Positions 1 through 7,557 of a stretch of DNA of 64,000 nucleotides are shown piece after piece. The translations under genes were made by a program, and so were the position numbers. The notes below the pieces were generated by a model that saw only the letters and a list, made by a program, of their open reading frames with translations, did not search any database and was not told the origin of the DNA. Within the stretch, counting starts at the first letter, position 1, and each line of letters opens with the position of its first letter. The stretch comes from Streptomyces sp. M92 (lineage in GTDB: Bacteria > Actinomycetota > Actinomycetes > Streptomycetales > Streptomycetaceae), in assembly GCF_028473745.1 (NCBI RefSeq), contig NZ_CP101137.1:992001-1056000 (forward strand). Direction: 5' to 3'.

Positions 1-1
1 C

Positions 2-175
2 CGCGCGCTCGCCGAGGTCCGCGCCGCCGCCGGGCCGGGCCCCGGGCCGCGTTCCGCGCCCGAGGCCGCCCGCCACTACTGCGTCACCCGCAGCGCCGCC
101 CGGCTGGTGGACGTGTACGCGGCCACCCTCACGCACCCGTTGTCCCCGGCACTGAAGGGAGTCAGTTCCGCATGA
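2..175 (+). CDS. C-terminal tail of a probable glycosyltransferase (partial)
   Basis: An open frame runs in from before the window and ends at TGA 173-175, leaving 57 residues. The last part (SAARLVDVYAATL) resembles the helical tail of GT4-type glycosyltransferases, and the stop overlaps the ATG of the Wzz-like gene as ATGA, so the two are translationally coupled. That context (Wzz, acyltransferase, ATP-grasp) supports a surface-polysaccharide glycosyltransferase. The catalytic part lies outside the window, so the assignment is an inference from a short tail and context. Confidence 0.5.
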   Translation, partial: RALAEVRAAAGPGPGPRSAPEAARHYCVTRSAARLVDVYAATLTHPLSPALKGVSSA

Positions 176-903
176 CCGAGTCCATGACCCGTCCCCCGGC
201 CGAAGCCGCGGCGCCCGCGGCACCGGACGAGGAGGCCGCCCCGCCCTCCCGTCCCCGCCGCGCGCTCGCCGCCCCGCGTGCCGTCCTGCGCCGCGTCCGC
301 ACCCTGCCGCCGTGGTCCGCGCTCGCGGCCGGTGTCCTCGCCGGCGGACTGCTCGGCGCCGGCTACGGCCTGCTCACCACCGAGCGGTACTCGGCGACCA
401 GTTACGTCGTCGCCGTCCCCGCCGACGGGTCCGACCCGGCGTCCGCGCTCGGCTTCGCACAGGCCTACGGCCGGGTCGCCACCCAGCTCGCGGTGCTCGG
501 CGACGCGCAGATGCACGCCGGGGTGCCGGTGGCGACCCTGGAGGAGAGCGTGCGCACCGCGACCTCGCCGGACGCGCCGATGGTCTCGGTGACGGCCACC
601 TCCTCCCGCCCGGTGGAGGCCGCCGACATGGCCAACGCGGTCGCCCGCGCGCTGACCCGGCACGCGGCCGCGGCCGCCGACGACACCCGCGTGGAGCTGC
701 GCCAGTTCGCGCGGGCCACCGAGCCGGCCGAGCCGTCCTCCGCGCCGACCGCGCTGACCGGGCTGGTCGGGGCGAGCGCGGGCGGGCTGCTGGGCGGCCT
801 CGCCCTGCTGGTCCGTCCCCGCCGGACCGCGCGCGAGTCCGGCCGCGCGGCGGCGCCCGTGCCCGCCCCCGCCCCGGCCGCCGACGTCCACGACCGGCTG
901 TGA
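172..903 (+). CDS. Wzz/YveK-like polysaccharide chain-length protein
   Basis: A 243-residue membrane protein. An Ala/Pro-rich cytoplasmic N-terminus (about 1-45) is followed by one transmembrane segment (about 48-68), an extracytoplasmic region beginning ERYSATSYVVAVP, and a second hydrophobic segment near 197-215 (LTGLVGASAGGLLGGLALL). Two flanking membrane segments around an outer domain, with a TxxYxA-like start to the outer part, are typical of Wzz/YveK chain-length regulators, though this one is short and has no tyrosine-kinase domain. It overlaps the upstream glycosyltransferase by ATGA and the downstream acyltransferase by GTGA, so the three form one operon. Likely role: controlling or supporting polymerisation and export of an exopolysaccharide. 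Confidence 0.7.
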   Translation: MTESMTRPPAEAAAPAAPDEEAAPPSRPRRALAAPRAVLRRVRTLPPWSALAAGVLAGGLLGAGYGLLTTERYSATSYVVAVPADGSDPASALGFAQAYGRVATQLAVLGDAQMHAGVPVATLEESVRTATSPDAPMVSVTATSSRPVEAADMANAVARALTRHAAAAADDTRVELRQFARATEPAEPSSAPTALTGLVGASAGGLLGGLALLVRPRRTARESGRAAAPVPAPAPAADVHDRL

Positions 904-2078
904 CGACGTACCCGGCGACGCACCGGGCGCCGTGCCCGAGCGCGTACCCGGTGCCGTACCCGCCGCCGGGGTACACGACGGAACTGGTCACCGACGCCGG
1001 CCGCTTCGGCGCGCTGGCGGCGGACTGGGGGCGGCTGCACCGCCGGTGCGCGGCGGCGACCCCGTTCCAGAACCACGCCTGGCTGCACGCGTGGTGGCGT
1101 TCGTACGGCGCGCCCGGCCGGCTGCGGGTGCTGCTGGTCCGCGACGGCCGGGAACTGGTCGCCGCCGCGCCGCTGACCCTCGTACGGCGTCCGGTCCCGG
1201 CGCTGGTGCCGCTGGGCGGGGCGATCTCCGACTACGGGGACGTCCTGCTGGACGACGGGCGGGGGGACGCCGCGGCGGCCGCGCTCACCGGGGCGCTGTC
1301 CCGGGCGGCGCGCACCGCGCTGATCGACCTGCGCGAGGTACGGCCGGGCGCCGCCGCCGAGCGGGTCTGGGACCACTGGCGCGGGCCGCGGCACCGGGTG
1401 CCCGACTCGCTCTGCCTGGAACTGCCTGCCGCGCCCCTGCCCGAGCTGATCGCCCGGCTGCCCTCGGCCAAGTCCCGGCAGCGGGTCCGCGCCAAACTGC
1501 GCAGGCTCGACGCGCTCGGCGTCGTCGGCCGCACCGTCCCGCCCGGCGAGGTGGACGCGGCGCTGCACCGGCTGCTGGAGCTGCACCGGCTGCAGTGGCA
1601 GGGCCGGAAGGTGACCGGTGAGCACCTGCGGCCCCGGTTCCGAGACCACCTGGTGCGGGCGGTGGGGCCGATGGTGCGCTCCGGGGACGCGGTGGTCACC
1701 GAGTTCCGGATGGACGGCGAGGTGGTGGCCGTGGACGTGACGCTGCTGGCGCGGCGGCTGGCGGGCGGCTATCTGTACGGCGCCCATCCCCGGCTGCGGG
1801 AACGGAAGGCGGACGTGGCCGTGATGCTGCTGGACGCGTGCGCGGAGCACGCCCGGGCGCCGGGGCGCGCCACGCTGAGCCTGCTGCGGGGCGACGAGCC
1901 GTACAAGCACCACTGGCGCCCGGAGCCGGTGGCGAACCAGCGGCTGCTGCTGGCCCGGCGGCGCACGGCCCCGCTGCTGACGGCGGCCCTGTGCGACGCG
2001 GCCGCCCGCCGGCGGGGCAAGGAGCTGCTGCGGCACCGGCGGGAGCGGAAGGAGCACACCGGTGGCGGCGGGAGCTGA
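900..2078 (+). CDS. CelD/BcsL-family (FemAB-like GNAT) acyltransferase
   Basis: A 392-residue cytosolic protein. The GTG start at 900 overlaps the TGA of the Wzz-like gene, giving a tight coupling; the longer open frame upstream is a shadow of that gene. Recognisable features are an N-terminal FQNHAWLHAWWRSYG segment and a C-terminal GNAT-like half with GGYLYGAHP and LLRGDEPYKHHW, the usual end motif of CelD/BcsL-type acetyltransferases found in polysaccharide clusters. It probably acylates a sugar or lipid-linked intermediate of the polymer made by this cluster; the substrate cannot be read from sequence. The lysine/arginine-rich C-terminus (KELLRHRRERKE) may contact membrane or polyanion. 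Confidence 0.75.
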   Translation: MTTYPATHRAPCPSAYPVPYPPPGYTTELVTDAGRFGALAADWGRLHRRCAAATPFQNHAWLHAWWRSYGAPGRLRVLLVRDGRELVAAAPLTLVRRPVPALVPLGGAISDYGDVLLDDGRGDAAAAALTGALSRAARTALIDLREVRPGAAAERVWDHWRGPRHRVPDSLCLELPAAPLPELIARLPSAKSRQRVRAKLRRLDALGVVGRTVPPGEVDAALHRLLELHRLQWQGRKVTGEHLRPRFRDHLVRAVGPMVRSGDAVVTEFRMDGEVVAVDVTLLARRLAGGYLYGAHPRLRERKADVAVMLLDACAEHARAPGRATLSLLRGDEPYKHHWRPEPVANQRLLLARRRTAPLLTAALCDAAARRRGKELLRHRRERKEHTGGGGS

Positions 2079-2106
2079 CCGGCCCCGCCGCCACCGGCGC
2101 GGGCGG

Positions 2107-3312
2107 CTACTTGTGGCGCGCGTACCAGTCCAGGCGCATGCAGAGCTTCCCGCCGAGCCAGTACTCGACCCAGTCGCCGAGGTTCAGCGGCGAGCAGTCG
2201 GCGGCGGGCTCGGGTGCGGTGGGCACGGTGGGCACCGGGGGCGCCGTGGGCGTGGTCGGTTCCGGGGCCTCGGGGGCGGGCCCGTCGGTGCGGCCGAAGA
2301 GCACGGACCGGTAGACGGCCGTGGACCGGGGATTGTCGTCGCACTGCCACACGCCGTGCGGGCAGTAGTCGGTGAGCGTGTTGTACACGGGTTTGTGCTC
2401 GTCCATCCAGGCGAGCATCCGCCGCATGTACTCGGCGTTGTCGCCGTTGCGGAACAGCCCCCATTCCGGATAGGAGACGGGCTTGCCGTGCGCCTTGGCG
2501 AAATCGACGTGGTGTTGGAGTCCGTAGGGTTCCGTCACCTGTTCGTCGAACGACATTCCGCGCGGCTGGTCGTAGGAATCCATGCCGATGATGTCGACGG
2601 TGGCGTCCCCCGGATAGCACTCGGTCCAGGGAATGGCGTCCCGGCCGCGGCTCGGGGTGAAGTCGAAGCGGAACTTCTGTCCCGGCACCGCGCGCATGGT
2701 GGTGACGATCCTGTTCCAGTACGTCTTCCAGGCCTCGGGGTCCGGCCCGCACCGGTGGCTGTACGTGGTGCCGTTCATCTCCCAGCCGAGCACGAGGACC
2801 GTGTCCGGCACACCCAGTTCGACAAGCCGTTGGGCGAGGGCGCGGTAGTGGTGGTCGAAGCGTCCGGCGGCGCCCTGGCGCAGGAGGGCGCGCACCTCGT
2901 CGTCGTCGAGCCCTTCCTCGTTGCGCTCCATCATGGGCACGTTGAGGACGAGCATCCGGTCGGCCTCGCGGGTGCGCCAGTCGGCCCACACGTCGAGGAA
3001 GCCGGGGGCGCCCGCGATGTTGCTCCAGCGGTCGCCGGGCAGGTAGGTGTGCCCCACGCTCAGTTCCGCGCCGCCCAGCCAGTGGCTCAGCTCCGCCATC
3101 CGGGCCACGCCGCGCGGGCCGTAGTCGAGGTAGGCGCCGAAGGCGGGGGCGGCCGCCGCCGGTGCCTGGGCGGCCGGCGGGGCCGGTGCGGGCGGCGGCG
3201 GTTCTCCGGCGGCGACCTGCGGGCCCGCGGCCAGCAGGGCCGCCGCCGCGAGCACCGCCGCCACCGCGTACGCCGGCCGCCCCGGCCGGGTCCGTGTCCG
3301 GCGTACGGCCAT
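2107..3312 (-). CDS. Secreted glycoside hydrolase, GH26 (beta-mannanase-like)
   Basis: A 401-residue exported protein. I chose the ATG at 3312 because GGAAAGGAG sits five bases upstream; a start 13 codons further upstream has no such site. Residues 1-35 are an Arg-rich signal peptide ending near AAG, followed by a Pro/Ala linker. The catalytic domain has GWEMNG (Glu178, expected acid/base) and SYPEWG (Glu283, expected nucleophile), the pair seen in GH26 enzymes. After a Pro/Thr linker (about 343-371) comes a short C-terminal motif with Cys373 and Cys391 that could form a disulfide. It lies convergent to the acyltransferase and divergent from the ATP-grasp gene, so it may trim or release the polysaccharide made here. 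Specificity (mannan or another beta-glycan) is unknown. Confidence 0.8.
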   Translation of the reverse strand: MAVRRTRTRPGRPAYAVAAVLAAAALLAAGPQVAAGEPPPPAPAPPAAQAPAAAAPAFGAYLDYGPRGVARMAELSHWLGGAELSVGHTYLPGDRWSNIAGAPGFLDVWADWRTREADRMLVLNVPMMERNEEGLDDDEVRALLRQGAAGRFDHHYRALAQRLVELGVPDTVLVLGWEMNGTTYSHRCGPDPEAWKTYWNRIVTTMRAVPGQKFRFDFTPSRGRDAIPWTECYPGDATVDIIGMDSYDQPRGMSFDEQVTEPYGLQHHVDFAKAHGKPVSYPEWGLFRNGDNAEYMRRMLAWMDEHKPVYNTLTDYCPHGVWQCDDNPRSTAVYRSVLFGRTDGPAPEAPEPTTPTAPPVPTVPTAPEPAADCSPLNLGDWVEYWLGGKLCMRLDWYARHK

Positions 3313-3450
3313 GCCGGCTCCTTTCCTCGTCTTGTTTCGCATTACTGACACTCAGTCATATGAAATCCCGTCACGCCACCGCGGTTACGGCTTTCGAGTG
3401 GGCCGATCGCCCGCTTCGGTGACCCGGAACGAATACGAAGGAAGTCTCCC
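3313..3450. promoter_or_regulatory. Divergent promoter region between the GH26 and ATP-grasp genes
   Basis: This 138-bp gap must hold both divergent promoters. It contains a short dyad, ACTGA-CAC-TCAGT (3344-3356), in an AT-richer stretch that could be an operator. No convincing -35/-10 pair was settled on. The + strand gene has a GAAGGAAG Shine-Dalgarno sequence just before its GTG. Confidence 0.4.
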
Positions 3451-4752
3451 GTGTCGCTCTTCGACACCCGCGTCCCCGCCGTTGTGCTGCGGACCGACCG
3501 GAATCCCTTTCACCACGGAACGCTGGGTGCCGTGCGTTCGCTCGGCCGCGCGGGCATCGAGGTTCACCTGGTCGCCGACTGCGCCGGGAGCCCGGTCGGC
3601 GCCTCCCGCTACGTGAGCCGGCTGCACACTCCCCCGCCGCCCGGCGCGTCGCCCGCCGACGTCCTGGCGACGCTGCGCCGGGTCGCCGCGCAGGTCGCCC
3701 GGCCCGCGGTGCTGATTCCGATGGACGACGCGTGCGCGGTCGCGGTGGGCCTGGCGCGGGCCGAGCTGGCGCCCCGCTACCTGCTCCCTGACCTGCCCGG
3801 CGCGCTGCCCGGGCGGGTGGCCGACAAGGCGGAGCTGGCGGGGGTGTGCGCGGCGCTGGACGTCCCGCACCCCGAGACGCTGGTACCGGACGGGCCGGAC
3901 GACGCCGCCCGTGCCGTCTGGCGGCTGGGGCTGCCGGTGGTGGCGAAGTGGAGCCGGCCGTGGCTGGTGCCGCCGGGCCGCGGGCTGCGCAGCACCGCGC
4001 TGGTGCGGTCGGCACGGGAGGCGCGGGAGCTGTACGCGCGGGCCGAGGAGGCCGGGAGCCGGCTGCTGCTCCAGGCGTTCCTGCCGCCGGGGCCGGACCG
4101 CGACTGGTTCTTCCACGGGTACGCCGACCGCTCGGGCGTGCTCCGCGCGGGCGGGCCCGGCCGCAAGACCCGCGCCAGGCCCCGGGGCGCCGGCCTGACG
4201 GCGGCCGGCCGCTGGACGCCGAACCCGCGGGTGCGGGCGCTCGCCGAGCGGATCACCGGCGAGCTGGGCTACCGGGGCATCCTCGACCTCGACTTCCGGC
4301 GCTGCGGGACGACGGGCCGCTACCACCTGCTCGACTTCAACCCGCGTCCGGGCGCCCAGTTCCGGCTGTTCACCGACACCGCCGGGCTGGACGTCGTACG
4401 CGCCCTGCACCTGGACCTGACCCACCGCCCGCTGCCGGACGGGGCGCCGCGGCCGGGGCGGGCCTTCGTGGTGGAGAACTACGCGCCGCTGAGCGCTCTG
4501 CGTCCCGTCCCCGAGGGACGCGAACTGGCCTGGCACGCCGCGGACGACCGGGCTCCCGGCAGGGCCTTGTGGACCCTGTGGGGGCGCCACGTGGCCGCCC
4601 GCCTCGTGACCCACTGGCACCGCCAGCCCCGTCTCCACCCGCGCACTCCGGCACCGGCCCACCCACGCGTCGTACGCCAGGCACCGGCGCCCTCACCCGA
4701 CCACGCGGACCGTACGGACCGTGCGGAGGAGGACAGGGCGGGCAGCCACTGA
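3451..4752 (+). CDS. ATP-grasp domain protein of the polysaccharide cluster
   Basis: A 433-residue cytosolic enzyme starting at GTG 3451, preceded by GAAGGAAG. The N-terminal pre-ATP-grasp part (DRNPFHHGTLGAVRSLGRAGIEV) is followed by an ATP-grasp fold with the ligand-binding segment LPVVAKWSR, LQAFLPPG, and the metal-binding end GYHLLDFNPRPGAQF-type motif (YHLLDFNPRPG at about 292-302). ATP-grasp enzymes join a carboxylate to an amine or thiol using ATP; here the partner is unknown, but the cluster suggests ligation of an amino acid or similar group to a surface polymer precursor. The C-terminus (about 400-433) is a low-complexity His/Pro/Asp tail. Confidence 0.75.
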   Translation: MSLFDTRVPAVVLRTDRNPFHHGTLGAVRSLGRAGIEVHLVADCAGSPVGASRYVSRLHTPPPPGASPADVLATLRRVAAQVARPAVLIPMDDACAVAVGLARAELAPRYLLPDLPGALPGRVADKAELAGVCAALDVPHPETLVPDGPDDAARAVWRLGLPVVAKWSRPWLVPPGRGLRSTALVRSAREARELYARAEEAGSRLLLQAFLPPGPDRDWFFHGYADRSGVLRAGGPGRKTRARPRGAGLTAAGRWTPNPRVRALAERITGELGYRGILDLDFRRCGTTGRYHLLDFNPRPGAQFRLFTDTAGLDVVRALHLDLTHRPLPDGAPRPGRAFVVENYAPLSALRPVPEGRELAWHAADDRAPGRALWTLWGRHVAARLVTHWHRQPRLHPRTPAPAHPRVVRQAPAPSPDHADRTDRAEEDRAGSH

Positions 4753-4945
4753 GGCGCGCGCCTCCCGTCGGGGCGGTGGCGGCGGCCGGTACGCCCGAGC
4801 CGCCGCCCGTCCGCGAGCCGCTCTGCCGGGGCGGGCGCCCCTGCCTCCGCCACGCGACGATCCGCCCCGGCGCCCTCGGAACGGCGGTGACGGCCGCGGC
4901 GGGCCCGGCCCCCGAGGACAGACGTGGCGGTCCGGGGCAGCACCG

Positions 4946-4981
4946 CGCCCCCGGTCGACCGTGCGGGGTCGGCCGGGGGCG
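4946..4981 (-). terminator. Hairpin terminator downstream of chpA
   Basis: A 15-bp stem (4946-4960 with 4967-4981, one wobble pair, 6-nt loop) lies just past the chpA stop on the minus strand. The ATP-grasp gene on the other strand also ends before it, so it may terminate both. Confidence 0.6.
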
Positions 4982-4991
4982 GCGGGGCGGG

Positions 4992-5777
4992 TCAGCGGCG
5001 GGTGGCCGGGCGGCTGCGCCGGTACAGGATCGCGCCGGCGGCGATCAAGCCGGCGCTGGCGGCCGCCATGCCCGCCATGGCCTCGCTGCCGGTCTCCGCG
5101 AGGACCGGCGGCTGCTCCTCGTGCGGAGACGGCGGGGTCTCCTCCTCGCCCGCGGGCGGCGGGGTCTCCTCCTCGCCGGACGGCGGGGGCTCCTCCTCCT
5201 CGGCCGGGGGCGGCGGCTCCTCCTCGGTGGGCGGAGTGGTCGGGGGCGGCGGCTCCTCCTCGCCGTAGCCGGGCGGCTCCTCCTGCTGCTGGTCGCAGGA
5301 GTTGCCGAAGACCGGGTTGAGCGCCGCGATCACGTCGACGGTGTTGCCGCAGAGGTTCACCGGTACGTCGACCGGCACCTGCGCGGCGTTGCCGGAGCCG
5401 ACGCCGGGCGAACCCACCGCCTCGCCGTCCGCGACGGCGCCGGAGGCGGTGTCGACGTCGTCGGCGTTCGATCCGCCGTATCCGCCGTCCTGGTCCGAAC
5501 CGTATCCGGAGCCGGAGTCGCCGGTGTGCTCGTCCGAGCTGTTCTCGCACTCGTTGCCGAAAGCCGGGTTCAGCGCGGCGATCACGTCGACGGTGTTGCC
5601 ACAGGCGTTCACCGGCACGTCGACCGGGACCTGGACGGCGTTGCCGGACGCGACGCCCGGCGAGTTCTTGGCGGCTCCGTCCGCATGCGAGTCGGCAAGG
5701 GCGGGGCTGCCGCACAGGGAAAGGATGCCCGTCGCGGCGGCTGCCGCGACCATCCCCCTGCTCAGGGTCTGTCGCAC
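4992..5777 (-). CDS. chpA: Long chaplin ChpA, two chaplin domains, sortase-anchored
   Basis: A 261-residue secreted cell-wall protein of the hydrophobic aerial-hypha coat. I chose GTG 5777 (VRQTLSRG), with AGGAAG upstream; the much longer open frame is a run-through. After a signal peptide (to about 28) come two chaplin domains, about 37-78 and 120-161, each with GN(A)xQVPVDVPVN-CGNTVDVIAALNP and a cysteine pair (Cys59/77, Cys143/161). A Glu/Pro-rich repetitive spacer (about 166-222) leads to the LAETG sorting motif (226-230), a hydrophobic segment and an Arg-rich tail, as expected for class-E sortase anchoring. Known role of the family: long chaplins tether amyloid-forming short chaplins to the wall. 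Order beside chpD and rdlAB matches S. coelicolor. Confidence 0.93.
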   Translation of the reverse strand: MRQTLSRGMVAAAAATGILSLCGSPALADSHADGAAKNSPGVASGNAVQVPVDVPVNACGNTVDVIAALNPAFGNECENSSDEHTGDSGSGYGSDQDGGYGGSNADDVDTASGAVADGEAVGSPGVGSGNAAQVPVDVPVNLCGNTVDVIAALNPVFGNSCDQQQEEPPGYGEEEPPPPTTPPTEEEPPPPAEEEEPPPSGEEETPPPAGEEETPPSPHEEQPPVLAETGSEAMAGMAAASAGLIAAGAILYRRSRPATRR

Positions 5778-5845
5778 TCTCGTTGTCTTCCTGCTGGTAG
5801 AGATGGCTGGGTACCGGCTGCGGGCAAGGCCGCAGAAAGGGAAAA

Positions 5846-5881
5846 GCCGGCCCTGAACCAAACGAGTTGGCCAAGGCCGGC
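5846..5881 (-). terminator. Hairpin terminator between chpD and chpA
   Basis: GCCGGCC (5846-5852) pairs with GGCCGGC (5875-5881), with an inner CCAA/TTGG pairing; on the minus strand it is followed by TTTTCCC. It lies after the chpD stop, so chpD and chpA are likely separate transcripts. Confidence 0.65.
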
Positions 5882-5911
5882 CGTGACGCAGCCGGTCGGT
5901 GGGGAACGACG

Positions 5912-6139
5912 TCAGTCGTTCACGCACACGTTGCCGAACGCGGGGTTCAGCAGACCAACGACGTTGACGGTGTTGCCGCACACGTTGACGGGAACGTGCA
6001 CGGGGACCTGGACGACATTGCCGGACAGGACACCCGGGGAGCCGACGGCGGCACCCTCGGCACCCGCGTCGGCGAAGGCCGGGGCGGCCATGCCGAGGGC
6101 CATGATCGCGCCCGCGACGACAGCAGCGCTCTTCTTCAT
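5912..6139 (-). CDS. chpD: Short chaplin ChpD
   Basis: A 75-residue secreted protein: a signal peptide (MKKSAAVVAG to AFA at about 23) and one chaplin domain with two cysteines (Cys54 and Cys72) around CGNTVNVVGLLNPAFGN. It has no wall anchor, so it is of the amyloid-forming short class that coats aerial structures. The ATG at 6139 is preceded by GAAGGGA; an in-frame ATG eight codons upstream is less well placed. Length and position between chpA and rdlA agree with S. coelicolor chpD, which is the basis for the symbol. Confidence 0.92.
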   Translation of the reverse strand: MKKSAAVVAGAIMALGMAAPAFADAGAEGAAVGSPGVLSGNVVQVPVHVPVNVCGNTVNVVGLLNPAFGNVCVND

Positions 6140-6373
6140 GAACTTTCCCTTCTCTGCGGTCATGACTGAATGACGGCCGAAACCGCGCGAGCACAGCATT
6201 GACGGCCCGCACCATGACCTGCAGCCTGCAAACGAGGAATTGACGGCCGGGGAAACTACCGAACGTGGGACACCGGGCAATTCACCCGGATGCATCACGA
6301 CACAGCCCGGCCGTTCCCCCAGGAGAGCGACGACGTCATTCCGCTCGCCCGGCGAAAAGCCCGGCCCGGTCAC

Positions 6374-6415
6374 GGCACGGGCGGCCCGCGGGGAAGTCAG
6401 CGGGCCGCCCGTGCC
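6374..6415 (-). terminator. Strong hairpin terminator of rdlA
   Basis: A perfect 16-bp stem (6374-6389 with 6400-6415, 10-nt loop) starts 15 bases past the rdlA stop on the minus strand. Such a strong stop suits the very highly expressed rodlin genes and insulates chpD downstream. Confidence 0.8.
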
Positions 6416-6429
6416 GGGCGGGGTACGGC

Positions 6430-6822
6430 TCAGCCCTCGCTGTTCGCCGACAGCACCGACAGGTCCTCCAGGACGTGCGAGATCGCACCGTCCCGCTTGG
6501 CCTGCGTGGAGTTGTCCGCGCACTGCTGCGCCAGGTCGTCCGACAGGATCGGCACGTCCTGGATCGGAACCAGGTTGATGACGGCGACGTTGATGTCCTC
6601 GAGGCCGACGCACGGCTTGTTCAGCGTGCCCTCGACCAGCGACAGCTGCGGGCTCATGTCACCGTCGGTCGCCGAGTTGCCGAACGACGACGAGGCGCCG
6701 TTGCCGTTGGCCACGGCCGGCCCGTTGTCGTCCCCGATGGCCAGGGCCTGGGGGGCGGCAGCAGCGGACATGCCGATCACAGAAGCGGCAGCCGCCGCGG
6801 CGACCATTGCCTTCTTGAGCAC
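6430..6822 (-). CDS. rdlA: Rodlin RdlA
   Basis: A 130-residue secreted protein starting at GTG 6822, with AAAGGAA upstream. It has an Ala-rich signal peptide ending near ALA (28) and a mature part with [27 protein letters not shown] and two cysteines (Cys71, Cys101). Rodlins assemble into the paired rodlet fibrils that decorate the chaplin layer on hyphae and spores of many streptomycetes; they are not found outside such actinobacteria. It is divergent from the near-identical-length rdlB, and the two genes share promoter elements with the same spacing. Confidence 0.93.
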   Translation of the reverse strand: MLKKAMVAAAAAASVIGMSAAAAPQALAIGDDNGPAVANGNGASSSFGNSATDGDMSPQLSLVEGTLNKPCVGLEDINVAVINLVPIQDVPILSDDLAQQCADNSTQAKRDGAISHVLEDLSVLSANSEG

Positions 6823-6866
6823 TTCGCGTTCCTTTCGTCGTAGCGACGCACTGTCCTACGGCCTCA

Positions 6867-6903
6867 TCAACCCGATGCGGAGTGATTGGTTGCGGGCGTT
6901 CAC
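6867..6903 (-). promoter_or_regulatory. rdlA promoter, BldN-like elements
   Basis: Read on the minus strand, GTGAACG (6897-6903) is followed by AACC (6888-6891), 16 bases and GTTGA (6867-6871), about 45 bases before the GTG. The divergent rdlB promoter has the same three elements with identical spacing. From memory of the family, sigma-BldN promoters look like xxxAAC-N16-xGTTGA, which fits known BldN control of rodlins. That link is an inference. Confidence 0.65.
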
Positions 6904-7002
6904 CCGGTTGGCCCGCACGGCATCCCGGAATCCCCGGAAAAGACGCCGGGAAACCGCGGGGAAACACCGACCCGCACACATTTCCCCCTGTCCGCCGACA
7001 GA

Positions 7003-7039
7003 GTGAACGGGAGAAACCCGGCCGCGTACACGGAGTTGA
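7003..7039 (+). promoter_or_regulatory. rdlB promoter, BldN-like elements
   Basis: GTGAACG (7003-7009), AACC (7015-7018), 16 bases, then GTTGA (7035-7039), about 45 bases before the rdlB ATG. Every element and spacing matches the rdlA promoter while the bases between them differ, so these positions look functionally conserved. Likely target of the developmental sigma factor BldN. Confidence 0.65.
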
Positions 7040-7084
7040 CCAGAGCGCTCCGGTGGACGGGGTTTTTCAGAAAGGACTGGCCAA

Positions 7085-7477
7085 ATGATCAAGAAGGTAG
7101 TCGCCTACGCGGCGATCGCCGCCTCCGTCATGGGCGCCTCCGCTGCCGCGGCCCCGCAGGCGATGGCGATCGGCGACGACAGCGGCCCCGTCTCCGCGAA
7201 CGGCAACGGCGCCTCGCAGTACTTCGGCAACTCGGCGACCCACGGCAACATGAGCCCGCAGATGGCGCTCATCCAGGGCTCCTTCAACAAGCCCTGCATC
7301 GCGGTCAGCGACATCCCGGTCAGCGTCGTCAACCTCGTGCCGATCCAGGACGTGCCGATCCTGTCGGACGAGCTGACCCAGCAGTGCGCCGAGAACTCCA
7401 CGCAGTCCAAGCGCGACGGCGCGCTGGCGCACCTGCTGGAGGACGTCTCGATCCTGTCCGGCAACGGCGAGGGCTGA
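7085..7477 (+). CDS. rdlB: Rodlin RdlB
   Basis: A 130-residue secreted rodlin, aligned without gaps to RdlA from the signal peptide (ends near AMA, 28) to the C-terminal SGNGEG. Cys71 and Cys101 are conserved, as are [13 protein letters not shown] and the GNGAS-x-x-FGNSAT block. The ATG follows AGAAAGGA. It forms rodlets together with RdlA on the outside of aerial hyphae. Divergent promoters with matched elements suggest equal, simultaneous expression, as expected for a two-component fibril. Confidence 0.93.
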   Translation: MIKKVVAYAAIAASVMGASAAAAPQAMAIGDDSGPVSANGNGASQYFGNSATHGNMSPQMALIQGSFNKPCIAVSDIPVSVVNLVPIQDVPILSDELTQQCAENSTQSKRDGALAHLLEDVSILSGNGEG

Positions 7478-7487
7478 CACCGGCCGA

Positions 7488-7522
7488 GGGGCGGGCCGCC
7501 GAGCGCATCGGCGGTCCGCCCC
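7488..7522. terminator. Bidirectional terminator between rdlB and the acyl-CoA ligase
   Basis: A 15-bp stem (7488-7502 with 7508-7522, one wobble) with a 5-nt loop and TTTC on the + side lies between two convergent genes, so it can stop both transcripts. Confidence 0.75.
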
Positions 7523-7557
7523 TTTCGCGTGCCCGGGTCCGGCCGGTGCCCCCTGCG

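Noticed and set aside
465..2057. Long antisense open frame across the acyltransferase gene
   Set aside because: Arg/Pro/Gln-rich and without domain signals; it mirrors the GC-biased third positions of the real gene.
3385..4662. Long antisense frame over the ATP-grasp gene
   Set aside because: Shadow composition and no ribosome site; the + strand frame has a complete fold.
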